64,000 bases of DNA from Luzula sylvatica (taxonomy: Eukaryota; Streptophyta; Magnoliopsida; Poales; Juncaceae): NCBI GenBank assembly GCA_946800325.1, contig OX326961.1, forward strand, positions 7,232,655 to 7,296,654. The letters run 5' to 3'. Under the pieces are notes generated by a model. It made no database searches, was not told the origin of the DNA, and saw only the letters and a list, made by a program, of their open reading frames with translations. A program made the translations under genes and the position numbers. Shown piece after piece: positions 1-11,043 of this stretch; the first letter of the stretch is position 1, and every line of letters begins with the position of its first letter.

Positions 1-451
1 AGAACGAATTGGAAATTTAAAGTACACATTATTTTAGTCAAAGAGGCTAGTACATCATTTAAGGTAAACTTAGCGGACTAGCCTCTGAGCCATCTCACTT
101 AGCCATTCATATGGCTCTCTCTCGCTATGTTGCTTTTGCATGTGGTTCCATTGGAGTTTACGAGACATCTGTGAGACGTTCATTGAGGAGCTTCTAGTTA
201 GTGACATTTTATTTTGTAAATTTTATAAGGTTACTTTATATGGGGTTATATATTCATCCCCCGAACTCCAAAATGTAGTCTTGATGAGGTGGCAAAAATG
301 GGTTAGATGAGTTGATTAATATTATTAATTGACTCGATTAGCGATTTGATTGATCGTTTAATTGAATTGAACATCAAAATAAAAACATATGTTGACGATA
401 TTTATTGTTACGGTCTACGAATTGAACATGAAAATATCTTTAACTTTTCTC
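1..451. other. AT-rich intergenic stretch, no gene seen
   Basis: No coding region, RNA gene or transposon terminus is recognised. A short segment at about 257-345 (cccgaactcc ... gatgaggtggcaaaa) resembles segments at 4133-4215 and 4322-4400, so it may be a remnant of a dispersed repeat. The 60-codon open frame at 346-528 has no recognisable product and runs into a transposon end, so it is treated as chance. Confidence 0.5.
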
Positions 452-454
452 TAA

Positions 455-620
455 GGGGCCGTTTGGCAAGCGGAATTAGTAGAATGGAATTGGATTACAA
501 GGTGGAGCAATATTTTTTCTGGAATTAGTAATTCCACAGTTTGTTTGGATGTCTAAATTATAAAATGCTGGAAAGTATAATTCTTTGTTTGGTTGTATAA
601 AAAATTCTGGAATTAGGTTA
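455..620 (+). mobile_element. PIF/Harbinger left-end fragment
   Basis: The segment starts GGGGCCGTTTGGCAAGCGG directly after TAA (452-454). It matches the first ~160 bp of the complete Harbinger element at 5130, including the internal GGAATTAGTAGA and the second subterminal motif (ttctttgtttgg). No matching right end was found downstream, so this is a truncated or internally rearranged copy. The family's TAA target preference is seen directly on the left side only. Confidence 0.7.
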
Positions 621-832
621 TTGAAAAGGTAAAAATTATATTAAGAATATATTGTTTGTGTGTTTAATAATAATATTAAATGTACTATTGAGTAATTATT
701 ATAATATATGTGAGAAAATAGAATTATATAATAATCAAGTGATTAAGAAATCTGTTTTTGTTTTAAATAATAAAGTAGTCTCTATGTCCTACTTCTATTT
801 TTATATTAAATAAAAATATCATTGTAAAACTC

Positions 833-839
833 AAAAAAA

Positions 840-900
<61 letters not shown>
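833..900. repeat. Poly(A) followed by (AT)n microsatellite
   Basis: About 25 A residues run straight into about 43 bp of alternating A/T. Similar short sequences (atatcattgtaa) lie on both sides, at 816 and 898. Confidence 0.95.
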
Positions 901-902
<2 letters not shown>

Positions 903-1381
903 TTGTAAGTGTCATTCAAGTTAACATTCGTTTAATGATCATGAAAAAACTAAAAATATATGTTAACAATGTTATATTGTATGATCTAGAAATTGAACAT
1001 CTTTTTCCGTATAAAATTTATCATTACAAATGTTTTCCAAATTACCATTTTAACTCTTTCAAGTGTTAGGCTTTTGATTTGTTGGGCTGGACATTTTTTT
1101 ATTGCCGTAAGTCACTATTAAATTGAGTACATTAAACTTTAATAAGTATTAAGTATATTAAGTATTAGGATAATATAACCTCATGAGATTGTTTAAAAGC
1201 AATTGCAAGATAATTATTTGTTGAGTATGAGATCTATATAAACTCATAATCAAACTGCTAATGAAATGAATGTGATATGCCTTTGTTGAGAATGTCCAAA
1301 GACGAGTGAAAATAAAGTTGCGAGTTTAATTATTGAAAAGTTATATTAACTTAGATGAGATTTTGGAAAATATGTACTTAA

Positions 1382-1412
1382 CTAGGATAATACCGCGCTG
1401 TGCTGCGGAAAT
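1382..1412 (-). mobile_element. Helitron 3' terminus (minus strand)
   Basis: Read on the minus strand, a GC-rich hairpin CCGCAGCACAGCGCGG is followed about 10 bases later by CTAG and then T. This is the hairpin plus CTRR end of plant Helitrons, which insert between A and T. The terminus is nearly identical to the plus-strand terminus at 55650-55681, so both belong to one subfamily. The body would extend to higher coordinates; its 5' end was not identified. Confidence 0.65.
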
Positions 1413-4130
1413 ATAATTTGCATTAAATATTTATAAATTATAAGTAACACAAATTATAATTATAACTCCTATAAATGGATATATTTTTTTTAATGTGGCC
1501 TGTCATAAGTTCTTGTAAAATCACAATATCTTACAAAAATCATACCCAAACAATCATCAATTTCTCATATGTTGTTTTACATAATTTTCAGCTTCTTGGA
1601 TGAAGTAAGTTCGTGTCAAAAATTTGAGATTTTTTTGGAAATGATAACTTTGAAGAATCTCGGAGCATATGAGACGGATAAAAAATAAGACACTGCATAT
1701 TAAAAGATATTGAATCATACCGTCACAATTTTATATTATTTCCATCTACAAAACAATCATATAAATATAGTAATTATTGAACAATATAAAAAAGAATTAT
1801 GAAACTATTTATAGACCACATTAATTTATTAGATTTTTAGAATCTATTGTTCAATACTTTTAAAGCGCATGGGAGATTTTCCTCTCGCAAACCAAGCCAT
1901 CAATATTTCACAATCACCCACTTGGCAATCAACATGTATTATGAAAATGAAAACAAAAATAGTGATCAACAACACTCTGAAATTATTTGACTTTTAGAAA
2001 CTATTGTTCGATACTTTTAATTAACACGCTTGGTCCGCTTGTCGTCATGTAGTGCTTCCGAGTCGATAGCGAAATCTAAGTGTGTCCCAAATCACCTAAA
2101 ATAGGATGATTTTCCAGGAAGTCCCTGAGTTTTCCGAAATTTTTATAGAGAGGAAACCTATGATGCCGAATTTGTGTGGACTTTGGAAGTAGAATTCACT
2201 TACTGAAATTAAATAAACAAATCATATGTTCAGTGATAAATATAAGAATAATTTTTCTAAAAATAATTTGTCCGTTACTTCCCTATAAATATGGTTCGTC
2301 CATATGTATTTTATCAATAAAAAAGAATTACATAACAAACATTGATCTTGCAACTTTTCGATTTGGACCCTCATATCTTCACTTTTACACATGCACCTCC
2401 TCAAAATTTTCTCTTAGCATTGTTCTTTTAGTCCCATTCCTAACATATATCACTTGAAATTTTCAAATTTTCAATTTAGGACGGAAGTTTCTCAATTCAA
2501 ATATCCCTCTCAAATTCACATTTAAAATAAGATCTCAAATTACATATTCAACCATAACATATGCGCTAATCCTGACATATCAAATTACATATCCAAACAC
2601 AACTTTAAATCATAATAATAATCCCCACACAAGTAAGCCCCATATATCCTAATAAAGCCACCTCAGTATGCTGAGTAAATGCAAACAAAGGTCGAGATTA
2701 GTATGGACCCAATTGCTAAATGTTCTTATTTTCTTAGAAAGCATGATCATGAAGCGAACTCTATTTTTCTTATTTTTGAGTAATCAAAATCTAATTTTTC
2801 TAATGCCTAACACTTCAAGTCCACTGTTGCAAACACAACTCATCCCTAAAAATAATCAAAAAACTTGTTTTAATTTCTAATTTCTACGAAGAATTCGAAT
2901 TTACCTCACAAAGTACTTTTTAATTCGTCGTGTTTTCATCCAAAGACTTCCCTATATGCATTATATATTATTGTTGTGCCTTCCCCTCTTATGATAGAGC
3001 TTGATTTGTGCGAAATAATTCAGATAAATGCTTAATCCTTGAAAAAGTATGAATCGCACGGATTTGAATTTAAAAAAGCACTGACCCAGAATCATTATCA
3101 ATCATGTTGAGCCTGCCCGGTGAAGAGACATAGACGTTGTTTGGCGCGGCCGCGACACCTATGAAGAGGTGAAGGCATCGGCGGCATTTCTACTTAAGAG
3201 TTTAATATTTTCTTAATAATTTTTTGGGTGGATAGAAAATTGATCAACCGTGTATGTTTTTCTCTTCAATAATGTACATTTCACATGCACTTACTCATTA
3301 TTTTCCTTAAATAATAAAATGGGGATAATATATTTAAATTGTTTAATATTTTTTTATGAGCTCGCAATAACAAATTTTGGGATTACGGAAGATAGAAGCA
3401 GATTGAAGTACCCTCACGTTACCTACACTACTCATTATATTTTTGCCGATTTAATTTATTTTAGTTACACCATTGGAGTATAAAAGTGGAGGTCCTTTCA
3501 TTCAATTTTAGTGTTCCAAGAAATATACATATTTTATATGGACGTTCATTCATACAATATTGTACAACATAATTACCGTCGTAATTAATTAATATTGAGT
3601 GAATGTGAATAGTGTGTCTTTCACACATCTGGTATGAGGTTTTCTTAACTATAAATACAAATGTTTATCATTACTTCAATTTGCATACAAACAGTTTCTA
3701 AGGAATATCAAAAGGTAAAATTTATTCGAGTTTGTCGATTAACTGTGCATTTATTGTGTTGAATTTTGTGATGGCAAATACTCCTTCAAAAGAAAGTAGT
3801 AATTATCATGGGGAAGTTACAATATAGCAAATTGATTGATATATAGTAAATGATTGATATTTATCATGAAGAACTTACAATATATTTTAGTTTCTCGAGA
3901 AATGTTAAATATAGCAAATAATTGCTATCTAATATTCGAGGAAGTTACAATATCATGGGGAAGTAGTAATTATTGTGCTTCAGAAAAGATGAAACAATGT
4001 TATGTTTTTTTACCTCAAGTTTTTATAACACTAATTAATATATTTTACTCCGGTTTATGTTTGAGAAAGTTAAGGCCCTGAAAATTAATAATTAGTATTT
4101 TAAAATAAGAAAATTAAGTTATGTAGTTAC
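1413..4130. other. AT-rich stretch, nothing convincing
   Basis: No supported gene was seen. The left part is probably the body of the minus-strand Helitron ending at 1382. A short GC-rich patch with a NotI-type octamer lies near 3147. The open frames of 60-93 codons here have no recognisable motifs and sit in AT-rich sequence. Confidence 0.4.
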
Positions 4131-4132
4131 AC

Positions 4133-4400
4133 AATTGACTCCCAAAATCATCACAATATACTTGATAAGGTGACAAAATAAATTGATTATCATTTATAAT
4201 TTACTCAATTAAATGTTAATTGACACGTTTAATTAACACACTAATAATTTATAAATATTTTTTTTGGTGAGTTTTGTTTCTATTGCAACCCAAATTATAC
4301 TCATGTATGGAAGAAAAAAATAATTGGCCCCCAAACTCATTATAATATCCCCGATGAGCTGACAAAGTGAATTGATGATATCTAATAGTTAATATAATTC
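4133..4400. repeat. Two diverged copies of a dispersed segment
   Basis: Segments at about 4133-4215 and 4322-4400 share the pattern gactcccaaa/ggcccccaaa, then tcat-acaatat, then gat-aggtgacaaa and a gattgat-type tail. They also resemble 257-345. The family is unknown; the repeat could be internal Helitron sequence because a Helitron end follows at 4986. Confidence 0.4.
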
Positions 4401-4703
4401 AACCCCCTCCACCAGGTGCTGACACGTGGAGGGGGAAAAAAAAATTTAATCCATTTTTTTTTGTTTTACAATTTTGATCCTTTTTTGGTAATTTTTTTCA
4501 CCCAATTTCTTCTCTTTTCGATTTTTGTCCTTTTTTTGCTTTTTATTTTTTTTAATTGCTCATTTCGTACGAATATGTATGAAATTTTGTAAGCTCGAAT
4601 TTATGCGAGTTTGCATAGAAATTTGTCATGTGTCCGTTGTATCCATCTGACATGTTGCGATTCTTTAATGAATCTTTATTAATACATTTATTGATATCAA
4701 ATA

Positions 4704-4986
4704 TATTTGTGAATATGTCATGATTATATTAATCGAGTTTAAAGCACCCGCAAAAATGCTATTTAAACAAATTATATCAGACAATAATATGAGTGATAGA
4801 CTAATTTCATGAATATTTTGCATTTATTGACATCATGATATATGCAAATATGTCATGATTAGACTAATTTAGTTGAAATGCACGCGCACTAATTTACACG
4901 CGCGCTAATGCTATTTAAATAAATTATATAAAAAACATGTAATAATAGGTATGTTGTCACGCACAATTGCGCGGGAATAAAGTTAG
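4704..4986 (+). mobile_element. Helitron 3' region (diverged terminus)
   Basis: About 280 bp are clearly homologous to 42333-42596, sharing gtgaatatgtc-tgattatattaatcga, gacatcatgatat and acgcgcgctaat. The end carries the hairpin CGCACAATTGCGCG and then TTAG, where the sister copy has CTAG. The single change at the terminus and the interrupted hairpin suggest an old, inactive copy. Confidence 0.65.
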
Positions 4987-5565
4987 TATGTTATAAGTTA
5001 TAACATGCATCAGATAGGAGTCCATTTTCTCTGTGGTTTTAGTCGAAAGCCTAATGAGAAGCCTTATACGTACGTGGTTCTTTTTCAACCACTTATTAAG
5101 TGGACCTTACCTACTAAAATAAACACTAAGGGCCCGTTTGGCAAGCGGAATTAGTAGAGTGGAATTGGATTATAAGGTGGAGGAATAAAAAGTTCTGGAA
5201 TTAATAATTCTACAGTTTGTTTGGATGTCCGAATTATAAAATGCTGGAAAGTATAATTCTTTGTTTGGTTGTTTGAAAAATTCTGGAATTTTGTTATTGT
5301 AAAATATGAAATTAGTTAAAGTTGTTATGAATTTAATAATATTTATTTTGTGAAAACTCTTTCTCACTATAATTGTACATTAAATATCCAAAAAAAAAAA
5401 TCACACAACATAATCTAAATTAAAAAAAAATATTAAAATTTGGAACATAATTAAATTTTCAAATACTTATTATCGATAAACTCAAAATATAAAGTATGTT
5501 TGAAACAAAATTAACATACGACAACTAACATACAAAATATTTTCCTAACACAATTCATCTAAAAC

Positions 5566-6714
5566 CTACATTCCGCGTCTAACCCACATCTCTCTCATGA
5601 TTTGCTCTCTAACTTGAACCCATTCCCTTACGTCATCTCTAGTTCGTGATCCACTCCTCCTATGTCCTTGGGAAGGAAGTGTGGCCACATCTTCTTCGGT
5701 TGGTACGAATTCATCAAGTTCGTCGGCAATAATGTAATTGTGAAGTATGCAACACGCAATAACTATATCGACTTGGGTAGATCTAGGAAAGAAAGGCGGA
5801 CCGGTAAGAATTTTGAATCGATTTTTTAACGCACCAAACGCTTGCTCAATTGTTGTGCGCAAAGATGAGTGTCTGAGGTTAAAAAGCTCTTTATCGGTCA
5901 TCGGAGGATTATTAGAAAATTCTTTCAAATGGTATCGAACACCACGAAAAGGAGAGATAAATCCCGGCTGTGTAGAATATCCCGCATCGGCTAAATAATA
6001 TTTTCCCTCTGGAATACATATATTGTCATCTCTCTCCATGGCGTTATTAAGTACCAAATCATCGTGTGCGGTACCTTCCCAACCAGCCAGTACGTACGTA
6101 AATTGGAGATTGAAATCGACCGCAGCTAGGACATTTTGTGTTGGAACATGCTTACGACCTCGATATCGTGATGCATCTTTACTAGCAACACTAATAGGGA
6201 CGTGAGTCCCATCAACCGCACCAATGCAATTTTTAAAGAAAGGATAAAACCTAGAATTTGAGGTGATCACTTCGGATGGCTCGGTACTTGGTGGTTTCAT
6301 GTACTCATCTCGCAACTCGCCAATTGCATATAAAACATTTTTGAAACGTCGACTAACAGTTTCAATTGAACGACGAAAATTAACTCCAATAACCCTACTC
6401 CGCACACTATGCCCCACAATATGCAAAAACATGGCTACTTGCTCTTCCACACTAACATAATCCGAATCTTCTAACAAATTCCTTTCTCGAAACTTTTGGC
6501 ACAAATTAAAGAACAATTCTCTATTCATGCGAAGCATGTCTACGCATGCAATATCAGATTCGTAGATAATCCGGTGTAAATATCTATTTCGTTCGGAAAT
6601 TCTAGTTGGTGATAATGTTCTGGTGATTTTTCTTTTCCGTTTTCGTACAAGCCAAGATACAAGAATAATTGCAAAAACACCGACAACATACTCATCTTGA
6701 GAGAGATTATCCAT
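5566..6714 (-). CDS. PIF/Harbinger DDE transposase (HARBI1-like nuclease)
   Basis: The 382-residue protein matches the plant Harbinger transposase family (DDE_Tnp_4). The DDE catalytic triad is visible: D168 in GAVDGTHVPI, D243 in YYLADAGY and E290 in TTIEQAFGALKNRF. The CCILHNYI motif follows at about 321-328. The N-terminal part (about 25-135) is basic and helical and includes the FRRSIETVSRRF segment, a helix-turn-helix-like region common in this family. Length is normal for the family and the frame is uninterrupted from ATG (6714) to TAG (5566). The enzyme would cut and rejoin DNA at the element's own TIRs in the nucleus, and usually needs a Myb-like partner for nuclear import and DNA binding. 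No partner is encoded here, so it would have to come from another copy. Confidence 0.93.
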   Translation of the reverse strand: MDNLSQDEYVVGVFAIILVSWLVRKRKRKITRTLSPTRISERNRYLHRIIYESDIACVDMLRMNRELFFNLCQKFRERNLLEDSDYVSVEEQVAMFLHIVGHSVRSRVIGVNFRRSIETVSRRFKNVLYAIGELRDEYMKPPSTEPSEVITSNSRFYPFFKNCIGAVDGTHVPISVASKDASRYRGRKHVPTQNVLAAVDFNLQFTYVLAGWEGTAHDDLVLNNAMERDDNICIPEGKYYLADAGYSTQPGFISPFRGVRYHLKEFSNNPPMTDKELFNLRHSSLRTTIEQAFGALKNRFKILTGPPFFPRSTQVDIVIACCILHNYIIADELDEFVPTEEDVATLPSQGHRRSGSRTRDDVREWVQVREQIMREMWVRRGM

Positions 6715-7072
6715 TTAATCTACAAACAGAAACAAAATTTGCTAATTAGAATTGTTAATTACTCAACAGGCAGCTAATTACTGACAAATAATGAAGAAAT
6801 ATTGAATTGCATAACTCTACAGATAGAAGATACTAAGTACTGGACAAATAATGAAGAAATAAAATGCATGAGACTCGATCAGAGAAATTGCATAATTAAA
6901 GAAATTGGGCATTCAATTAGAGACACGAACTGCATAACAAATTAAGCTTTCAACCAGAGGTGTGAATTGCATGACAAATGAAATTAGAGAGATAAAGTTG
7001 GGCATTCAATCAGACAAATTGCATCAATACATAATTTGCATGATACAAAAGAAAGTCAAAATGAGCAAATTA

Positions 7073-7081
<9 letters not shown>

Positions 7082-7124
<43 letters not shown>
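7082..7124. repeat. (CA)n microsatellite inside the Harbinger element
   Basis: About 43 bp of uninterrupted CA dinucleotide lie upstream of the transposase gene, preceded by cgcgcg. Confidence 0.95.
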
Positions 7125-7126
<2 letters not shown>

Positions 7127-7647
7127 GAATTTGGAGAAAGGCACACACACGACCTTGCAAGAGAGAAGTGAACCGTAGAGAACTGAGACAAACCGAGGCG
7201 ATGCGAGGCGAACTAGTCAGAACCGAGGTTGTAGCTGTGTTGAGAAGTTTGCCCTAGACAGAGCTTGCGTGGAAATTTTTGGCGCCACAACTTTTCCGGC
7301 AAAAGTTCGCTCTAGGTTTTCAAGGAGCGGAGAAGTGGGGTATTTCATTAGAAAGAAATAATGGAGCATCTTTTAATTCTTTTTCTCATGGGGCTGCCAA
7401 ACAGAGAATAACAAGGAGCGGGATTTAATTATCCGGCTCGGGCCCAAAATTCCTAATGCCAAACAGGCCCTAAACGGAAAGTTTCAAATGGAAGGAAAAT
7501 GTGAAGCGAACCAAAGGTCCATAAATGGATAATTTTCATGTATAACCTTGTACATTTTACTATTATTATTCATAATAAATATTGTATGAAAATGTAAATT
7601 ATTTATATGTATAAGCATTTACCAAATTAATTTTAGAAATTATAATA

Positions 7648-7740
7648 CTAGCAATAACCCGCGCAATAATTGCGCGAGACTTCATACCTTTTTTTTTACA
7701 TGTTTTTGTATAATTTGTTTAAATAAAAATTTGTGCGGGA
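7648..7740 (-). mobile_element. Helitron 3' terminus (minus strand)
   Basis: On the minus strand the segment ends in a CGCGCAATTATTGCGCG hairpin, GGGTTATTG and CTAG followed by T. It belongs to the same hairpin subfamily as the ends at 26319 and 42596. The adjacent ~60 bp (atgtttttgtataatttgtttaaata) also matches that subfamily in reverse orientation. The 5' end is unknown. Confidence 0.6.
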
Positions 7741-7788
7741 ACGTTTAAACATTATATAATCATGATATGTTTGAAAAATAAGAAATAA

Positions 7789-7972
7789 TTCGGTCGGTTT
7801 GGTTTAACCAGTTTCCAAAACACCAAAACTGAACCGAACCGAACCGAATAAACCAAACAATATACATTTTTCAACCGAACCGAATCGAATAAATCGAGAA
7901 ACCGAATCAATTAAATCGTTTCCGACCCGGTTCGATTCGGTTCCCAAATTAATCGAACCGTTCACCCACCTT
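7789..7972. repeat. ACCGAACCGAA-type repeat, probable hAT fragment
   Basis: The segment is dominated by GAACCGAACCGAAT and its complement CGATTCGGTTC, ending in gttcacccaccttaac. It resembles the interiors of the hAT-like elements at 24027 and 28037. No matching terminal repeats or target duplication were found, so only a fragment is claimed. Confidence 0.45.
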
Positions 7973-8254
7973 AACGTCGATACAATAATTTTCAATAATA
8001 AATAATATAGGTCTTTTTATATAATATTTTATTATTTTATGAACAATAACATATAAATTAATTATTTCTTAATTGTAGGATATTATATATAAGAAGTAAT
8101 AGACTTAAATTTGTTTATTGTTGAGAAGAAATATTGTAAAATTAGAATACATTATTTTGTTGATAAACAATTTATTTTGTATTATATAATTCATAAATTT
8201 TTAACTATCAAGGACTTAAATGGACTTAAATAAAAAATAAGATATTAATTTAGG

Positions 8255-8473
8255 AAAGTTCTATCATACACCCTTTTAAAAGGGTATTTTGGGTATTTAG
8301 AAGGGTGTATCATACATTTTAGTTTTTATGGATATTTGTTCTTTCATAGACAAATCAAATTTCCAATTAAGCCTATCATTTATTGATAAATATACTGAAA
8401 ATTTACCTTAAATACTCATTAATTGATAATTACTCAAAATACCCTTGAAAATGGGTGTATCATAAGATCGCTA
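8255..8473. mobile_element. Small MITE-like inverted-repeat element
   Basis: Left end (ttctatcatacaccctttt) and right end (aaaatgggtgtatcataag) form an inverted pair around a ~170-bp AT-rich core. The shared core motif is TATCATACACCC / GGGTGTATCATA. No clear target duplication was seen, so the superfamily is undetermined. Confidence 0.5.
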
Positions 8474-8526
8474 TAGATTAAAGATTAATTAAGAATATTT
8501 GAATATTAATATATATGGATTAACCG

Positions 8527-9101
8527 TGTTGGGAATTCGCCCGACCCCGGGCCCGCGCAGCGGATATGAAGGCCAGGTCCGGTTCCCTAAATCCAAGATC
8601 ACGCCATGACTTCGAGGGTACGATGCAAAGTAGGATAGACGATTACCAGCGTGAAATTGATCACGCACGAAGGGTTGATCGCTCTTCCTTCTTTCTTCGG
8701 TCACGTTGGTGACTAGCACGTGCGTCCCATACCGCACGTCTCCCACCGTCTTGACACGCCTCGGGTTGTTTTCGTGCGTTCCATGCCCGCATGCTTCCAC
8801 AGCCCGTTACTCGGTTCGCTCGTTTCCGTCTCCGACAGATTTCGTTCCTCCGAATCGATCACAACCGAAAGAGCCCCAGATGTTGCTCCTCTACGTGTAT
8901 CCACCTTGACTCGTAAGACGTTGGTCGCGGGTGCAACTGCCTAGACGAAGCACCGGCGAACTTGCTCGATCGATTGATTCTCTTCTCCGAAAAAACTATT
9001 TTTCTCGGTTCTCTCTCTTTACACCCTTTCACTCAATAGAAATATGTCTCTCAATATTTCTGGAATATTCTGAATATTCTGAATGAATTCACATCTGGAT
9101 C

Positions 9102-9148
<47 letters not shown>

Positions 9149-9621
9149 TCCTATTTATATCACATAGGATTAGGATTGGCCAAAAGACATGTATATCCAA
9201 TATACACTCTTTCACACAAAAAGTTGCATGAATCTGTCCAGTATTCTGTCCATACGAAATAATTGGTAAATTCCTCTTACAGAAAATCAACCGACACGAA
9301 AGTTGTAGATAATCTTATTATCTACACGACCCAATTTGGCCTGTCCCAATTGGAGTTCGTTTGCAAAGGTTATGACTGTTTTACTAACTGTATGTCATAC
9401 TGTTGCACCCTCGCGGTATTTCATAGAAACGACACTGATACTTCGTTCATATGAAATATATTTCTACATGAAGGTTGTAGATAATCTTATTATCTATCTA
9501 ACCCAATTTGAACCATTCAAATTGAATTTTCCTACTGAAAGATATGACCACGAATGTACGCTTACATTCGTTTATCCTTGTGTACACTTTTACGGTTGAT
9601 CCTGAAACTGTGTTTCCTTCA
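8527..9621 (-). mobile_element. Solo LTR of a Ty1/copia family (copy 1)
   Basis: On the minus strand it begins TGAAGGAAACACAG and ends CGAATTCCCAACA, so the termini are TG...CA. It is flanked by a perfect 5-bp duplication AACCG (8522-8526 and 9622-9626). It is 1095 bp long and matches the 5' LTR at 59796-60889 and the solo LTR at 26404-27479 over essentially the whole length. A TATAAATAG core promoter is visible on the minus strand near 9152-9160. No internal region is present, so this is the product of recombination between two LTRs. The GC-rich 3' third contains a ~95-codon frame also found in copy 2. Confidence 0.93.
9106..9145. repeat. (GA)n microsatellite in the solo LTR
   Basis: About 40 bp of GA sit just downstream of the LTR TATA box, read in LTR sense. 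The same place in the copy at 26404 has only a few GA units, so the tract expanded after insertion. Confidence 0.9.
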
Positions 9622-9727
9622 AACCGTTCATTGAGAGAGAGGTAATTAGATATTGTCTTGGGATTTGTATTAATATTTTGCTGGGAAAATGAGGGAGCAT
9701 GGTAGAAAGCCTCTTTTCCAAAAGATT

Positions 9728-11043
9728 TCTGGAATTTACCAACCCCATTATTTTGGATCCATCTTTATGCAATCTCCTCATGCCACATCATCACAACTCA
9801 TGCCACATCATCACAATTATTTCAACCATTAGATTAGGACATGTGGCAACATATGAACCATAGATTAAACTTTGATTTTGTGTGATTATGTTTTATTTGT
9901 AGATATTTATGTGTCCCTTATTTTACACATAATTTTAAGCAATTTTAGAAGGTCACATCACCTTACACTGATGACGTGTCAAAATATTATTTGTTAGGTT
10001 CATGTTGGACCAGTTGTATTTGATTTTGAATTTTTCACAATATGTTGCATGATCAATTGTGAATACAAATAGAATGTGAAGAGTTTAAATATCTAAAATT
10101 AATAAATTAATATATGATATCATAAAACATACATCAAATATTGTTGGTATTTTCATAATATAATTTAAAAAAAATAAGAAATATATTCGCTTGAATTTTA
10201 TCTTTATTTTGAGATCTATATTATATATATTTAATATTTTTCTCTAACTTAAAATTATGAAAACAATTATGTAAAAAAAAATATAAAAAAAAATTTAATT
10301 ACATTAATGACTTGTAAGCCTAATTATTATTATTTTGACAACTATAATTGGAAAAAATTGCACATACTACTAAGTATGTTATTATCATATATTCAATAAT
10401 TTTCTCTAACTTAAAATTATGAAAATAATTATGTACAAAAATTTTAATTACATTAATGATTTGTAATCCTAATAATTATTATTTTTAAAAATATGATTGA
10501 AAAAAAATTGCACATCCTAATTATTATTATCATTATTTCTAAAATAATTATGTTATATTTGTATTTTTACTTAAAACTGTTTCATATTAATCTTTAAAAA
10601 AAAATGCAAGATATTTATTTACTAAACACAAATAATTTCTTTAACTTATATAATATTTTTCAATAATAAACATGAAACATAAAATTTATCAGACACAAAT
10701 AATATTTTTATACTTTTACAATGTTTTTATTCTTAATTTTAGATATGAAAATTTAAAATATCATATGATTTTGATTTTTGTTTATGTCGACGCATGTTGT
10801 TTTATTATTTTATAGTGATATTTATTCTTTTTTGTATGTGTTACATTAAAGTACAAAATAATATTTCTCAATTTGTCATATTAAAAAATAATATAATAAT
10901 TTTGTTATCATCAAATTTCCTCAATCAATATGATATTTATTTTCATAAAGTCTTATATTTGATCCCGAAAATCATAACTATATATTATGTGTATGGTAAA
11001 ACAAATGAAACAAAACCGCCGCGAAGCGCGGGTAATCTCCTAG
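9728..11043 (+). mobile_element. Non-autonomous Helitron
   Basis: The 3' end is well defined: hairpin CCGCCGCGAAGCGCGG (one bulge), then GTAATCTC, then CTAG (11040-11043) followed by T. The 5' limit is approximate. It is inferred from homology with 44487 onward, which shares tttaccaacccc-ttattttt and long stretches such as attttacacat-ttttaagca. No RepHel protein is present, so it would need enzymes from another copy. Confidence 0.6.

Larger units (their letters stand above)
5130..7470 (-). mobile_element. Complete PIF/Harbinger transposon
   Basis: The element starts GGGCCCGTTTGGCA and ends TGCCAAACAGGCCC, giving 14-bp terminal inverted repeats with one mismatch. It is flanked on both sides by TAA (5127-5129 and 7471-7473), the 3-bp TWA target duplication typical of PIF/Harbinger. 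It is 2341 bp long and carries one intact transposase on the minus strand. The usual second gene of the superfamily (a Myb/SANT-like protein) was not found between 6720 and 7440. A (CA)n tract lies at 7082-7124. Intact ends, a perfect target duplication and an open transposase suggest a fairly young insertion. Confidence 0.92.

Noticed and set aside
3140..3180. GC-rich patch with a NotI octamer, possible CpG island or cloning scar
   Set aside because: It is only ~40 bp long and no vector or promoter features surround it.
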